Assembly: GCF_900104845.1 (NCBI RefSeq)
Contig: NZ_FNSR01000001.1
Span: 496,001 to 560,000 of the forward strand
Direction of reading: 5' to 3'
Source: Paraburkholderia caballeronis
GTDB lineage: Bacteria > Pseudomonadota > Gammaproteobacteria > Burkholderiales > Burkholderiaceae
DNA: 64,000 bases
This document shows positions 1 to 9,178 of the stretch, piece by piece (positions within the stretch are counted from its first letter, which is position 1; each line of letters starts with the position of its first letter). The translations under genes were made by a program, and so were the position numbers. A model generated the notes under the pieces. The model was given only the letters and a program-made list of their open reading frames with translations, did no database searches and was not told the origin of the DNA.

Positions 1-2
1 AA

Positions 3-1508
3 ACCGCTGTCAATGGCCTCGGCCCACTGCTGCAGGGAGTTCAGCACGCATTTATTGCGTCAGGCTTTGCCATTGCCTGTGCGATGGCCGTGGTCTTTAT
101 CAGTCGTCTCGTACTGGCTTATTTTTATCGTCTTGTCGAAGAATTGACTCGAGGCATCGACAGCTTATATGCCACCGGTGCGGGAGAAGAATACCTTGCT
201 CGCCTCGTCAAATCTTCCGAACAAAATTCGGCAAATACAGCCCAATTGAAGGATGCCCTTGTTGAGGACCTCAACAAGATGATGACGAACTTGGTCGAAA
301 GGCAGATTGCGGCCCAGGACGCCTCGGTCGCGGCCCTTGGCCAGCACATTGGGGAAAGTATTTCTGCTGCAATTGCGGAGCCTATGAGACGCGTGGGTGA
401 AGTGATGGAGATGACGAGCAGAGGCAACGGTGAGCAGGTCAACTCCATGCTTGAAACCTTGCTGACTGGCTTCATGGCGAAACTGGAAGATACGTTCGGT
501 GGACAGATGCGGGGCATCAATGAGCAGATGCAACGGTCCATGGAGGCTATGGGTTCGGTCCAGTCTTCGCTGCAGGGCTTGCTGGCTGATATCAAGCGGA
601 CGAACGAACAAGCGGCGACCAGTATGAGCGGAACGCTTGAGGAGGCTATGAAGAAGGCCGCCGATAATCAGCAGCTTCTCACGGACCAGATGCGCGAATT
701 TGTTCAGGACTTCCGCCGATTAGTGACCGAGGAACAGAACAAATCCAAAGCGGTAATGCAAGAGACCGTAATGCAGGTTCTCGGGGATGTAACCACCGCG
801 ATGAATAATTTGGAAGGACTACGCCAAGCCGCGGCTGTAGACGAGGCGGAGCGCACGGACAGGCTCGCGAATCAAGCTACGCAACTCGTGGGTGGACTAA
901 CGGGCCAAGTGGAGTCGCTTCTTGGAGCAGTCTCCGACCAAGTATCAAAGACTCAACAGAATGTTGATGCTTTGAGTCAGGTGTCCCTGCGCGCCATTGA
1001 CGGTATGAATCAAGGCGCGGTGACCATGGGTACCGCCGCCCAGCGATTCGAGACCGCTGGAGGCGCAGTCACCACTGTGTTCGAGCGTTCGACCAAGGTC
1101 GCCGAAACGTTGGGTGGTGCGTCCTCGGCCTTGCAGGCGGCGTCCACTGCTGTTCAACGAGGATTTGAGCAGTATGACTCTACGCGCAGGGCGGTTGAGG
1201 GGCACGTTGCAGCGCTTACGACGCTAATTGAGTCTGCCAAGAGAGAAGCTGGTGTGTCCCAAGAACTTGTTGCTAGCATTAAGGCAAGTGCAGAAGCCAT
1301 GCGCGCGTCGGAAGTTGCGAGTCGTGCCCATCTGGACCAAGTCAATTCAGCGCTCGTTAAGGCGTTCGCCGACTTCGGGAATGCACTCGTTAGCCAGGTT
1401 AAATCCACCATCGCGGAGACCGACCGTCACCTCGCTCAAGGTACCGGTCACCTTAACGGGGTAGTTCAAGAGCTTGCTAGTGCGGTTCAACGCATGAAGA
1501 GGGCGTGA
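3..1508 (+). CDS. zorA: ZorA, Zorya type I proton-channel/tail subunit (5' partial)
   Basis: The reading frame is open from base 3, so the gene starts before the window; the ATG at 84 is internal. About 501 residues are visible. The first ~40 form the end of a MotA-like membrane part (a small/hydrophobic helix, then VVFISRLVLAYFY). The remaining ~450 are a long polar Ala/Gln/Glu-rich coiled coil, matching the cytoplasmic tail of ZorA. In Zorya, ZorA forms a pentameric ion-driven motor around a ZorB dimer in the inner membrane and is thought to sense phage entry (family knowledge). zorB follows after 1 base, so the two are co-transcribed. The assignment rests on the motor-like start, the coiled-coil tail and the zorB-zorC-zorD order; a tail alone would be ambiguous. 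Confidence 0.88.
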   Translation, partial: TAVNGLGPLLQGVQHAFIASGFAIACAMAVVFISRLVLAYFYRLVEELTRGIDSLYATGAGEEYLARLVKSSEQNSANTAQLKDALVEDLNKMMTNLVERQIAAQDASVAALGQHIGESISAAIAEPMRRVGEVMEMTSRGNGEQVNSMLETLLTGFMAKLEDTFGGQMRGINEQMQRSMEAMGSVQSSLQGLLADIKRTNEQAATSMSGTLEEAMKKAADNQQLLTDQMREFVQDFRRLVTEEQNKSKAVMQETVMQVLGDVTTAMNNLEGLRQAAAVDEAERTDRLANQATQLVGGLTGQVESLLGAVSDQVSKTQQNVDALSQVSLRAIDGMNQGAVTMGTAAQRFETAGGAVTTVFERSTKVAETLGGASSALQAASTAVQRGFEQYDSTRRAVEGHVAALTTLIESAKREAGVSQELVASIKASAEAMRASEVASRAHLDQVNSALVKAFADFGNALVSQVKSTIAETDRHLAQGTGHLNGVVQELASAVQRMKRA

Positions 1509-1509
1509 G

Positions 1510-2214
1510 ATGTTTTCTCGTATTGTCCTCAAGCGGGGGGCGAAACATGAGGGCGAAAGTCCCTTCTGGATTTCGTTCTCGGACCTCATGTCCGCGCTTA
1601 TGGTGCTGTTCCTTGTGGTAATGGCAGTCACATTGGTGTCGGTCACCCAGAGTATTGATGCAGCGACACGCGCGAACATCGAACGAAGCGCAGCGATTAA
1701 CAAGATAATGGCGATGATTGCGGATGACCCCAAGAGTGTCGGGGTAGGTGTCGACCAACAGAATTATCGAATTGACCTCGGCAAGGAGGTTCGATTTGAT
1801 AGTGGAAGCTATACCATCAGTGTTCCTGCTGCGCAGTTCTTGCGAAGCTACATCCCTGTACTTCTGAACGCCAAAGATACTCCGGAGGGGCAGCGCTGGA
1901 TGCGCGACGTAGTCGTTGAAGGCTTCACCGACGAGGACGGAACGTACCTATATAACCTGCAATTGAGTTTGGACCGAAGTCGCAGCGTGGTCTGCTCTCT
2001 GTTCCAAAATGCGTCAGGAGGCGATTCGCTGTCACCTGAGCAACTCCAGAAAGTACAGAAGCTATTTCTCGTTGGCGGCTATTCATTCAACTCCATTAAG
2101 AAGGACAAGGCAGAGAGCCGTCGCGTGGAGTTCAAAATCGATTTCTGGGGGCTTGACGAAAATAGGCCGGCGCCGAACGACGTGTTGAACGGAAAGGAGT
2201 TTGGCAAGTGCTAG
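1510..2214 (+). CDS. zorB: ZorB, MotB/OmpA-like stator subunit of Zorya
   Basis: This 234-residue protein has one N-terminal membrane helix preceded by FSDLMSALMVLFLVVM. Asp25 in that motif is the expected ion-carrying acidic residue of MotB-type subunits. The C-terminal half is an OmpA-like peptidoglycan-binding domain (GFTDEDG, then a conserved N, LS and R pattern at about residues 135-165). ZorB anchors the ZorA motor to the cell wall. The ATG lies 1 base after the zorA stop, and the 3' end overlaps zorC by 7 bases, so translation is probably coupled. Nothing looks broken. Confidence 0.92.
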   Translation: MFSRIVLKRGAKHEGESPFWISFSDLMSALMVLFLVVMAVTLVSVTQSIDAATRANIERSAAINKIMAMIADDPKSVGVGVDQQNYRIDLGKEVRFDSGSYTISVPAAQFLRSYIPVLLNAKDTPEGQRWMRDVVVEGFTDEDGTYLYNLQLSLDRSRSVVCSLFQNASGGDSLSPEQLQKVQKLFLVGGYSFNSIKKDKAESRRVEFKIDFWGLDENRPAPNDVLNGKEFGKC

Positions 2215-3929
2215 CCACAAGAGCATTGGAGACGCTCGGTCGCGACCTGGCAGTCGCTATAGGGGCCATGGGTCTGCACACCGGTGAATTCGGCAAGCCG
2301 GAACTGGTTGAAAAGCCAGTCATGGATGCCGAACGCATTTTCCAAGGCTATGCCAAAGCAAGGCCGAGTAAGGAGGATGCATATGATGCAGCTAGAGCTT
2401 TCCTACGTGGTCACGAGCTCAGCTCTTGGCAGCGCGACCTCGTCGCTTCCGCGCTGGCAGTGCCAGTCCGCGAGCAGAACGGCGCCACGGTCCTGGGGTC
2501 CCGGTGATTCGCAGCCCTACTCGCTACTTACGCGCACGAGGCTGAACGTGGCGAGCTATGGCGCTTGACATGGCACGGTCTGCTCTACTCGTATTTCGAA
2601 TTTAATCCGACTATTACCGAAGACGAAGTAACGCACAATGGCTGGAGAGCTCTTCGGTCGTTCCTGGCGCAGACTTGGCCATTAATCGACCGTGAAACCG
2701 GCAACACGCTGGTTCCGGACTGGATTCAAGTACTTCGCAATGAGCCCGATGTCCTCACGGCCAAGCCGGTAGAAAAATACGCGTCCGCCTATCTTAGAGG
2801 AGACACGGCTGCGACCGACCGCCTTTCAGCCGACCTAGGTATTCCTCCGTCCAGTTGGTTCTGGCATGCACTTGTGCTTGGTACGGTCAAGCTCGCGGCT
2901 TCGAACCGAGACGATGAGCAGTTTCGGCGGCAGATACCGTTACTCCTGCGCTTAGTCGACAGCAAGCCGGCCTTTCGCGACGAGGCGCTGGAAGTCATTC
3001 TGATTCGATATCACGCGTGTGCAGGCGCTCGACAGGACGAGCAACTGCGTGACTATGTTTGCCAGCCTACCGTATGGAAGAATCCGAAACTCCGGGCCGC
3101 TGGTATTGCCACTGCCTGGACCCGGGTTCCGGACTCGGTTTGGCACATGGTGCTTAGCTGGGTCAACGAGCGAAATCTTAAGGATTTTTTCGATATTCTC
3201 GCTGCGCGAAATAAGGCCGATGAAGGGCGTCTGGCATTCTGGTCGAAGTATCTGAAGCAAATCACGTGGACCCGACTTGTGTTCGGGGCCGACACAATGG
3301 CGCTCAAGCGGACGAATTTGGAAATTCGCGACCTCATCGCACGTGAGGAAGGTGCCTACGCCCAGCTAACTGGGAAGAGAGAGGTTGATGCTTTCATGAT
3401 GCAGATTGGAGCATATCTCATCATCGAATTCAGCCGGAAGCCCAATGCCTGTTATGTGTACAAGTCCGACGCTGTGCCGTTCGACCGCCATGGCAAGTAC
3501 TACATCGGCGGGACGGATGACCTCGGTGCCGGCTTCCATCAACGCTGTGCAGCTCGTATTGTGCATACCCCCGGATGGGAGAAGCGGGCGGCTATCGAGC
3601 TTGGCAGCCTAGGTATCAGACCAGACCGCGCCGGTGCCCAACAAGTACTGTCGACGGGAGGCACTCAGGCAGCTTCCGGACAGAGTCGCTGGACAAGTGC
3701 GCCTACGAATCAGAGCGATGTGGGTCAGCGCGCACCCAATATGTTGGCGCTCAAAGCACTAATGGCGCAATTTCCGGGTGCCTCAATTGAAGACCTGCGG
3801 AATGGTTCGGGTGGGGGGCGTCTTTGGGTCAAAGACTCACTACATCGGACCTTGTTAGCGACCGAGCTCAGCGTCATGGGCTTCAAATGGGCGGACAGAA
3901 GACAAGCTTGGTACTTTCCGGAGGCTTGA
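2208..3929 (+). pseudogene. zorC: ZorC (EH-signature protein) interrupted by an in-frame TGA
   Basis: A GTG start at 2208 has a strong AAAGGAG site 8 bases upstream and overlaps the zorB stop. The frame runs 99 codons, meets TGA at 2505-2507, then continues in the same frame without any indel (FAALLATYAHEAERGELW...) to 3929. Joined, the product is about 573 residues, the usual size of ZorC in type I Zorya. Text such as WRLTWHGLLYSYFEF just after the stop reads as normal conserved protein, so this looks like a single nonsense change rather than two genes. The only nearby restart is a TTG at 2565 with no ribosome-binding site. ZorC is a partner of the ZorAB motor, and all four type I genes are reported as needed for defence. 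Alternatives are a sequencing error or TGA read-through. Confidence 0.8.
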
Positions 3930-6900
3930 TGGGTTTCTTTGATTTCTTCAAACGTGCAACAACCGCGAAGACCCATGAGCCGACTCTAAAAATTGTCTGG
4001 ACCGGTGAAGGTGCTTGGGTCGAGTTTGCCCGAGATTTGCCCGAGCCGACCGCCGAAGCGCTGCTTGAGGCCATCCATACGGCAGGTCCGGAGGATACCG
4101 TCCTCGGTGCCTATCTGGCGCAGCTTGCTGCGGAAGAGCGATGTGTACTCGAAGAAAGCGGTGCATTGATTCCTTGGCTGGACCTGTATGAATTGCAAGG
4201 GGCCGTGGAACACGTCGGCGCGCTGCGCCTTCTTGCGTTGCCTCCACAGGGGCCGTTGCGCCCAATTCTCGATTGCTCGGGTTCGCTGTCTTCACCTGAA
4301 TTTGAGCTTGATGTAGTGGGTTGGACGGACGGCATACGCCAGATTCAGCCCGACGGCTTGATTGGCGCCATCGCTACAATCGATAACGAACAACAGATGC
4401 TCGCAGCTGCTGCTTGGGCGACCGTGAGCGAGGTGGCTCGGTTTCGCACGCGCAGTCCAAACGAAAGAAACCAGCACTTTCATGAGCTGGCGTGGGGCCG
4501 GATTCGTCGGGTGGCAGACCAGGCTGGCGCACTATTCGCCAATCCGTATCTGGAAACGACGTTTGTCCTTACTCCCGAAACTCTCCGACTCCCACTTTTG
4601 AAGGACGAAACGCCGTTCGGCCGAGTGCTTACAGTCTCCCCGACATTCGACGGTGCTCCCGACGGATGGTTGACCGCGTTTGACGGCTTTAACTCGGTTC
4701 AACTGCACTATGACCTTACGCGAGGTGCAGGCCGCGTTCGGGTTGTCATATCGGAGCCCGTGCGCAAAGTTCTTGAGGTCATCAAACGGGAGATGCCTGG
4801 ACGGAAAGTTGCTGGGTCGAAGGCCCAGAAGTTCGTGCACAACCCCTTCGCATTTCTCGGTGAGACTGCCTATGAAGTTCTCAAAGAAGATGAATTTGAA
4901 CGAGACCGTGCCGATGCGGGACCAGTCGCAGCTCTATTCAGCATTGTGGGGCGTTTTGACGCGGGCAGAATAACCGTGGTCGACCTCCTCGTAACCGAGC
5001 ATTATGGAGACGGTGGCGCGAGAACAGACGTCACGGGGTTTAACACACCCGAGCAACTGGATGAGTTCCTTGTTCGGCTAAAAAATGCTTTGGAGTTGGA
5101 GCGTGAGTTCCTTCCCTGGGATGAATTCGACCTAACGTTGGATGCTGAATCGACACTACAGCTTGAGCAGGGTTTGTTGCTTTGCCATATGTGGCGGACA
5201 CAGCCGGATGAGCGTATCGACTTTGAGGATGTCTATCAGCTTGACGGCTATAGCAGTCGGATTGAAGGAATTGGAGCGGTAAAGCCCATCTACGTCCCTG
5301 TGTTCCAAAAGGACAAGAAGGAAGCCGAAGGGGACGAAGGATGGTTACCTTCGGACCTCACGCCGATGGTGAAGGTCACCCTTCAGGGGCATGAAGGTGA
5401 CGTCCTGATTCCATTAACGAAAGAGTGGGCTCAGGAGTTCGACAAGCAGGTTAGCGAGGCTGAAGCCACTGGCCAGCCTGAAGTGCGAAACGGCAGCTTG
5501 CCGACGGCCATCGCAACACCGCAAGCACGAACCCTCGCGGACAGCTTTTTAAGTATGGTTGGCGCACAGGACCAGATAAAGGGCGAAAAAGGTAGACAGA
5601 CGAGGGAGGCGAAGAAAGCCAAACAGACGCTGCTCGTTAAGACAAATTTTCATGGCGTCGACTATTTCGAAGAGCGACGAGCGTCTCTGGCACTGCCAGT
5701 AGACTGGATGACGCAATTGCCGCGTTGCCTAAGCTCTGGCATTGAGCTTAAGAAACACCAGCTTCATGGAGTCGCTTGGTTCCAGCATCTCGTGTCAAAA
5801 GCACCCGCCGAGTGCCGCGGAGCATTGCTGGCCGATGACATGGGACTGGGAAAAACGCTGCAATTGCTCTCGCTCTTGGCGTGGTACTACGAGATTAACC
5901 CAAGTGCTGCTCCCTCTATCGTCGTTGCGCCAAAGAGCTTGCTTGAGAACTGGGAGAACGAAACGCGCAAGTTTTTCACGCCGTCGTTTCCCGAGACTCT
6001 TGTCCTGTACGGAGAAAGCCTGCAGGAGCGTAAACAACCTAGAGCACTTATCGATAGTCAATTACAGCAAGTCGGCATCGTGGACCTCCTCAAGCCAGGG
6101 TGGGCTGGTTCAGCGAAAGTCATCGTCACGACGTATGAGGTTCTGACCTCTTATGAATTCTCGCTGGCCAAACAGCCCTTCGCTCTCGTCATCTACGACG
6201 AGGCGCAGCGAATAAAGACGCCGGGCACTTTGGTTACTTTGGCAGCGAAGAAGCTGAAGGCTGACTTCCGCGTCGCGTGTACAGGCACACCGGTCGAGAA
6301 CTCGCTTGCAGACCTATGGTGTCTTTTCGACCTTGTACAACCAGGTTTGCTCGGAGCTCTTGAGGAGTTCGGCAAAGTGTACCGTCGCCCAATTGAGTGT
6401 GATACGGACGAGCAGAAGGAGGCTCTAACGCGTCTGCAAGCCGCGATAGCTCCGCAGACACTGCGTCGTACAAAGGCGGGCATCGCTTCTGAACTTCCCA
6501 CGAAGTATTTCGCGACGCAACATCTTGGCCAACAATCATTAGAGTTCAAACCGGTCCTTGATGACGGCGAGCGGCTGGAAATCGCCATGAGCGAACATCA
6601 GCGCATTCTGTACAAAGGGGGGCTGAAAAAACTTAAGGACGCAGTCGCAGAGTCCAATGGTCGTCGACGGGCAGCGCTCTCTTTCGGTGCGCTGCATCTG
6701 ATGAAGGCCGTATGTGCTGAACCGTACTGCCTGCCTGGTTCAAAGTTCCTAGTCGACCAGTCGGGGCGCAAGGTACACCTAGAGAATTCGCCGAAGTTAC
6801 GTTGGCTTCTAGAGCGACTTGAAGATGTCGAGAAGGCTGGAGAGAAGGCCATCGTCTTTACTGAGCTGCGCGAAGTTCAAGCCGCGCTCTACTATTTCCT

Positions 6901-7789
6901 GAAAGAAGCCTTTGGGATTCGTCCGTTCATTATCAATGGCGAATCCCAAGGGCGGCAGCGCTACATCGACAAGTTTTCGGAACGGCCCGGGTTTGATGTG
7001 ATTATCCTGTCCACTCTTGCAGCAGGGGCTGGGCTAAACGTAACTGCAGCAAACCACGTGTTCCATTTCACACGTGCCTGGAATCCCTCAAAGGAGTCGC
7101 AGGCTACGGACCGTGCGTTCCGTATTGGCCAAGAGCGAGACGTCTTTGTCTATTGCCCCACAGTAGTGGCGGAGGATTTTTGTACCTTTGAAGCGCGACT
7201 GGACCAGCTATTGAAGCAGAAGGCCATTCTGGCGGGGTCGACGCTCAACGATGGCGAGTTGGCAGCGATGCTCAACGGCACAGGCAAAGATGCTTCGTTT
7301 ACCGAGCTCGTGGGTGACGGCAACGACGGGGAAATGGTCCCGAAACGTTATCTGACCATGGACGACGTTGACCGTATGGATGGAGATGGCTTTGAAGCCT
7401 TTTGTTGTCTGTTGTGGCACAAGCAGGGTTTCCAGGCCAGCGTGACCCCGAAACAGAGGGGCGATGGCGGAATTGATGTCGTTGCCCTCAGAGGACGCGA
7501 GGGCGTACTTCTCCAGTGCAAGAGTTCGAAGTCGAGTGATTTGGGATGGGACGCAATCAAGGAGGTCACGGCGGGAGCTGCGATATACCAGGCACGATTC
7601 CGACGAACCCGGTTCACCAAGATTGCTGTCACCAACCAGCAATTTACGTCAGGTGCCGTTGAGCAGGCCAAGGCTAACCACGTCGAACTCGTAACAAGGC
7701 CGCAGCTAGAAGAACTTCTGGCCCGGCATCCTGTGAGTAATCACGAATTCGACGAAGCCTTACAGGAAGAAATGCTGTCCCCGAACTAG
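3929..7789 (+). CDS. zorD: ZorD, SNF2-family helicase with C-terminal Mrr-like nuclease
   Basis: The ATG at 3929 overlaps the zorC stop (TGATG) and has GGAGG just upstream; the open frame extends further 5' but that overlaps zorC. The product is 1286 residues. An N-terminal region of about 570 residues without obvious motifs precedes a full SWI2/SNF2 motor: Walker A DMGLGKT near residue 640, DEAQ box near 756, TGTPVENS near 785, and the C-terminal lobe with STLAAGAGLN and QATDRAFRIGQ near 1030-1070. The last ~120 residues are Mrr-like: GDGGIDVV near 1180, then LLQCKSSK, fitting a D...QxK nuclease core. In type I Zorya, ZorD is the soluble effector thought to degrade phage DNA. The gene looks intact although zorC before it is not. 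Confidence 0.93.
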   Translation: MGFFDFFKRATTAKTHEPTLKIVWTGEGAWVEFARDLPEPTAEALLEAIHTAGPEDTVLGAYLAQLAAEERCVLEESGALIPWLDLYELQGAVEHVGALRLLALPPQGPLRPILDCSGSLSSPEFELDVVGWTDGIRQIQPDGLIGAIATIDNEQQMLAAAAWATVSEVARFRTRSPNERNQHFHELAWGRIRRVADQAGALFANPYLETTFVLTPETLRLPLLKDETPFGRVLTVSPTFDGAPDGWLTAFDGFNSVQLHYDLTRGAGRVRVVISEPVRKVLEVIKREMPGRKVAGSKAQKFVHNPFAFLGETAYEVLKEDEFERDRADAGPVAALFSIVGRFDAGRITVVDLLVTEHYGDGGARTDVTGFNTPEQLDEFLVRLKNALELEREFLPWDEFDLTLDAESTLQLEQGLLLCHMWRTQPDERIDFEDVYQLDGYSSRIEGIGAVKPIYVPVFQKDKKEAEGDEGWLPSDLTPMVKVTLQGHEGDVLIPLTKEWAQEFDKQVSEAEATGQPEVRNGSLPTAIATPQARTLADSFLSMVGAQDQIKGEKGRQTREAKKAKQTLLVKTNFHGVDYFEERRASLALPVDWMTQLPRCLSSGIELKKHQLHGVAWFQHLVSKAPAECRGALLADDMGLGKTLQLLSLLAWYYEINPSAAPSIVVAPKSLLENWENETRKFFTPSFPETLVLYGESLQERKQPRALIDSQLQQVGIVDLLKPGWAGSAKVIVTTYEVLTSYEFSLAKQPFALVIYDEAQRIKTPGTLVTLAAKKLKADFRVACTGTPVENSLADLWCLFDLVQPGLLGALEEFGKVYRRPIECDTDEQKEALTRLQAAIAPQTLRRTKAGIASELPTKYFATQHLGQQSLEFKPVLDDGERLEIAMSEHQRILYKGGLKKLKDAVAESNGRRRAALSFGALHLMKAVCAEPYCLPGSKFLVDQSGRKVHLENSPKLRWLLERLEDVEKAGEKAIVFTELREVQAALYYFLKEAFGIRPFIINGESQGRQRYIDKFSERPGFDVIILSTLAAGAGLNVTAANHVFHFTRAWNPSKESQATDRAFRIGQERDVFVYCPTVVAEDFCTFEARLDQLLKQKAILAGSTLNDGELAAMLNGTGKDASFTELVGDGNDGEMVPKRYLTMDDVDRMDGDGFEAFCCLLWHKQGFQASVTPKQRGDGGIDVVALRGREGVLLQCKSSKSSDLGWDAIKEVTAGAAIYQARFRRTRFTKIAVTNQQFTSGAVEQAKANHVELVTRPQLEELLARHPVSNHEFDEALQEEMLSPN

Positions 7790-7793
7790 CGTC

Positions 7794-7904
7794 ATGAGAC
7801 CAAGAACGAAGGACCTCGAAGTGAATCGATTACTGGCCATCGGATTTGAGTGCGTGGGGCATCCTGCACCAAATGAGTTGAATCCGATTATCGAAAAAGC
7901 CTAA
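7794..7904 (+). CDS. Possible 36-residue peptide between zorD and the nuclease gene
   Basis: ATG at 7794 opens a 36-codon frame (MRPRTKDLEVNRLLAIGF...) ending at TAA 7904, filling almost exactly the gap between zorD and the next gene. No good ribosome-binding site precedes it and I recognise no family. It could be a coupled leader peptide, a remnant of a larger gene, or chance. Confidence 0.25.
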   Translation: MRPRTKDLEVNRLLAIGFECVGHPAPNELNPIIEKA

Positions 7905-7916
7905 ACGGAGAAGATA

Positions 7917-9173
7917 TTGAGATTCATCCATGCGGCAGACATACATCTCGACAGTCCCCTCATCGGCCTGAGCGCTTATCAGGATGCCCCGGCAGACCTG
8001 CTGCGAGGCGCAACTCGCGCCGCGTTTACCAATCTGGTCAGTGAGGCTATCGAGCTGCAGGTCGACTTCATGATTATTGCAGGCGATTTATACGACGGAC
8101 CGTGGAAAGACCACAACACAGGCATCTACTTTTCCAAGGAAATGGGACGCCTGAAGAAAGTGAATATTCCGGTGTATCTCCTCTACGGCAATCACGACGC
8201 CGAAAGCGAGATGACCAAGCAACTGCGGTTACCGGACAATGTCTACGGATTTGGGACCAGGAAGTGTTCGACCTTCCGCATCGAGCATCTCAAGGTGGCA
8301 TTGCACGGTCGAAGCTTCAAAGACGCGGCGACGTATGAAAACCTGGTCACGACCTATCCCGCGCCCGAACCCGGCATGTTCAACATTGGGGTGCTGCATA
8401 CGGCACTTGAAGGCAATACGGCACATGCCCCCTATGCTCCCTGCAGTTTGGATGAGTTGCATGCCACGAGCTACGACTACTGGGCCCTGGGTCATGTTCA
8501 CGAGCATCGTGTCTGGGATGGACCTTCGACTATCGTGTTTCCTGGCAATCTCCAGGGGCGGCACATTCGGGAAACGGGGGCCAAGGGTGCTGTTCTGGTG
8601 AGTGTGGATAGCACAGGCCAGCGAACGCTTGAACGCCTGTATGTTGACGTTTTACGGTGGCACGACCTAGTCGTGGATGTCTCCGCATGCGAATCGCTGG
8701 TCGCGGCCGTCCGAGCTGTCGAAAGCGAGCTGACCCAATTTCTGGATGACGCCAGCGGCAGCCTAACCTATGCCATGAGGGTGACGTTGGTCGGCAAATC
8801 GGTGGCGCACGGAGACCTGTTCGGGGAAGAGGCTCAACTACGCCAGGAGGTGCTGGGGCTCGCCGCAGCGCTGGCACCCGAACGATTGTGGATTGAAAAG
8901 GTGCGGGTTCGAACCGCCATGAAAGACGATGGGGAGACCATTAAAGCGCGGCACGACGCGCTGTCTGACCTCAGTGAATTGCTGGCGACTGCCGAGGGCG
9001 ACGAAGATTTCTTGAAAGCGCTTCAGGAGGAACTGCTTGGCTTGGTGACCAAGGCCCCGCCTGAGCTGCAACAGATGGTTGCTTATTTTCCCGACATCAA
9101 AACTAGGAGTCTGAGCACACTGGTCAATGAGGCGCGTGCAGGTTTGCTGGCCCATCTTGAGAGGACGGAGTGA
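7917..9173 (+). CDS. YhaO/SbcD-like metallophosphoesterase DNA nuclease
   Basis: A calcineurin-like phosphoesterase of 418 residues with all signature motifs: HAADIHLDSPL at the N-terminus (metal-binding D and H), AGDLYDG near 58, LYGNHDAES near 92, LHTALEGN near 165 and ALGHVHEHRVW near 190. This is the SbcD/Mre11/YhaO type that nicks or trims DNA ends in complex with an SMC-like ATPase. The start is TTG at 7917 with GGAG 6 bases upstream; there is no upstream ATG in frame. The stop overlaps the following ATPase gene, so the two form a nuclease-ATPase complex unit. Length and C-terminal helical part fit YhaO better than SbcD. Its place right behind Zorya suggests a role in defence or in protecting against its side effects (inference). 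Confidence 0.88.
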   Translation: MRFIHAADIHLDSPLIGLSAYQDAPADLLRGATRAAFTNLVSEAIELQVDFMIIAGDLYDGPWKDHNTGIYFSKEMGRLKKVNIPVYLLYGNHDAESEMTKQLRLPDNVYGFGTRKCSTFRIEHLKVALHGRSFKDAATYENLVTTYPAPEPGMFNIGVLHTALEGNTAHAPYAPCSLDELHATSYDYWALGHVHEHRVWDGPSTIVFPGNLQGRHIRETGAKGAVLVSVDSTGQRTLERLYVDVLRWHDLVVDVSACESLVAAVRAVESELTQFLDDASGSLTYAMRVTLVGKSVAHGDLFGEEAQLRQEVLGLAAALAPERLWIEKVRVRTAMKDDGETIKARHDALSDLSELLATAEGDEDFLKALQEELLGLVTKAPPELQQMVAYFPDIKTRSLSTLVNEARAGLLAHLERTE

Positions 9174-9178
9174 CGGCT

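Noticed and set aside
2208..2507. Stand-alone 99-residue protein after zorB
   Set aside because: It is the N-terminal part of zorC, ended by the in-frame TGA.
2565..3929. Separate gene starting with TTG at 2565
   Set aside because: The frame is the same as that of the upstream 99-codon piece, the intervening codons read as protein, and no ribosome-binding site is present; it is the second part of zorC.
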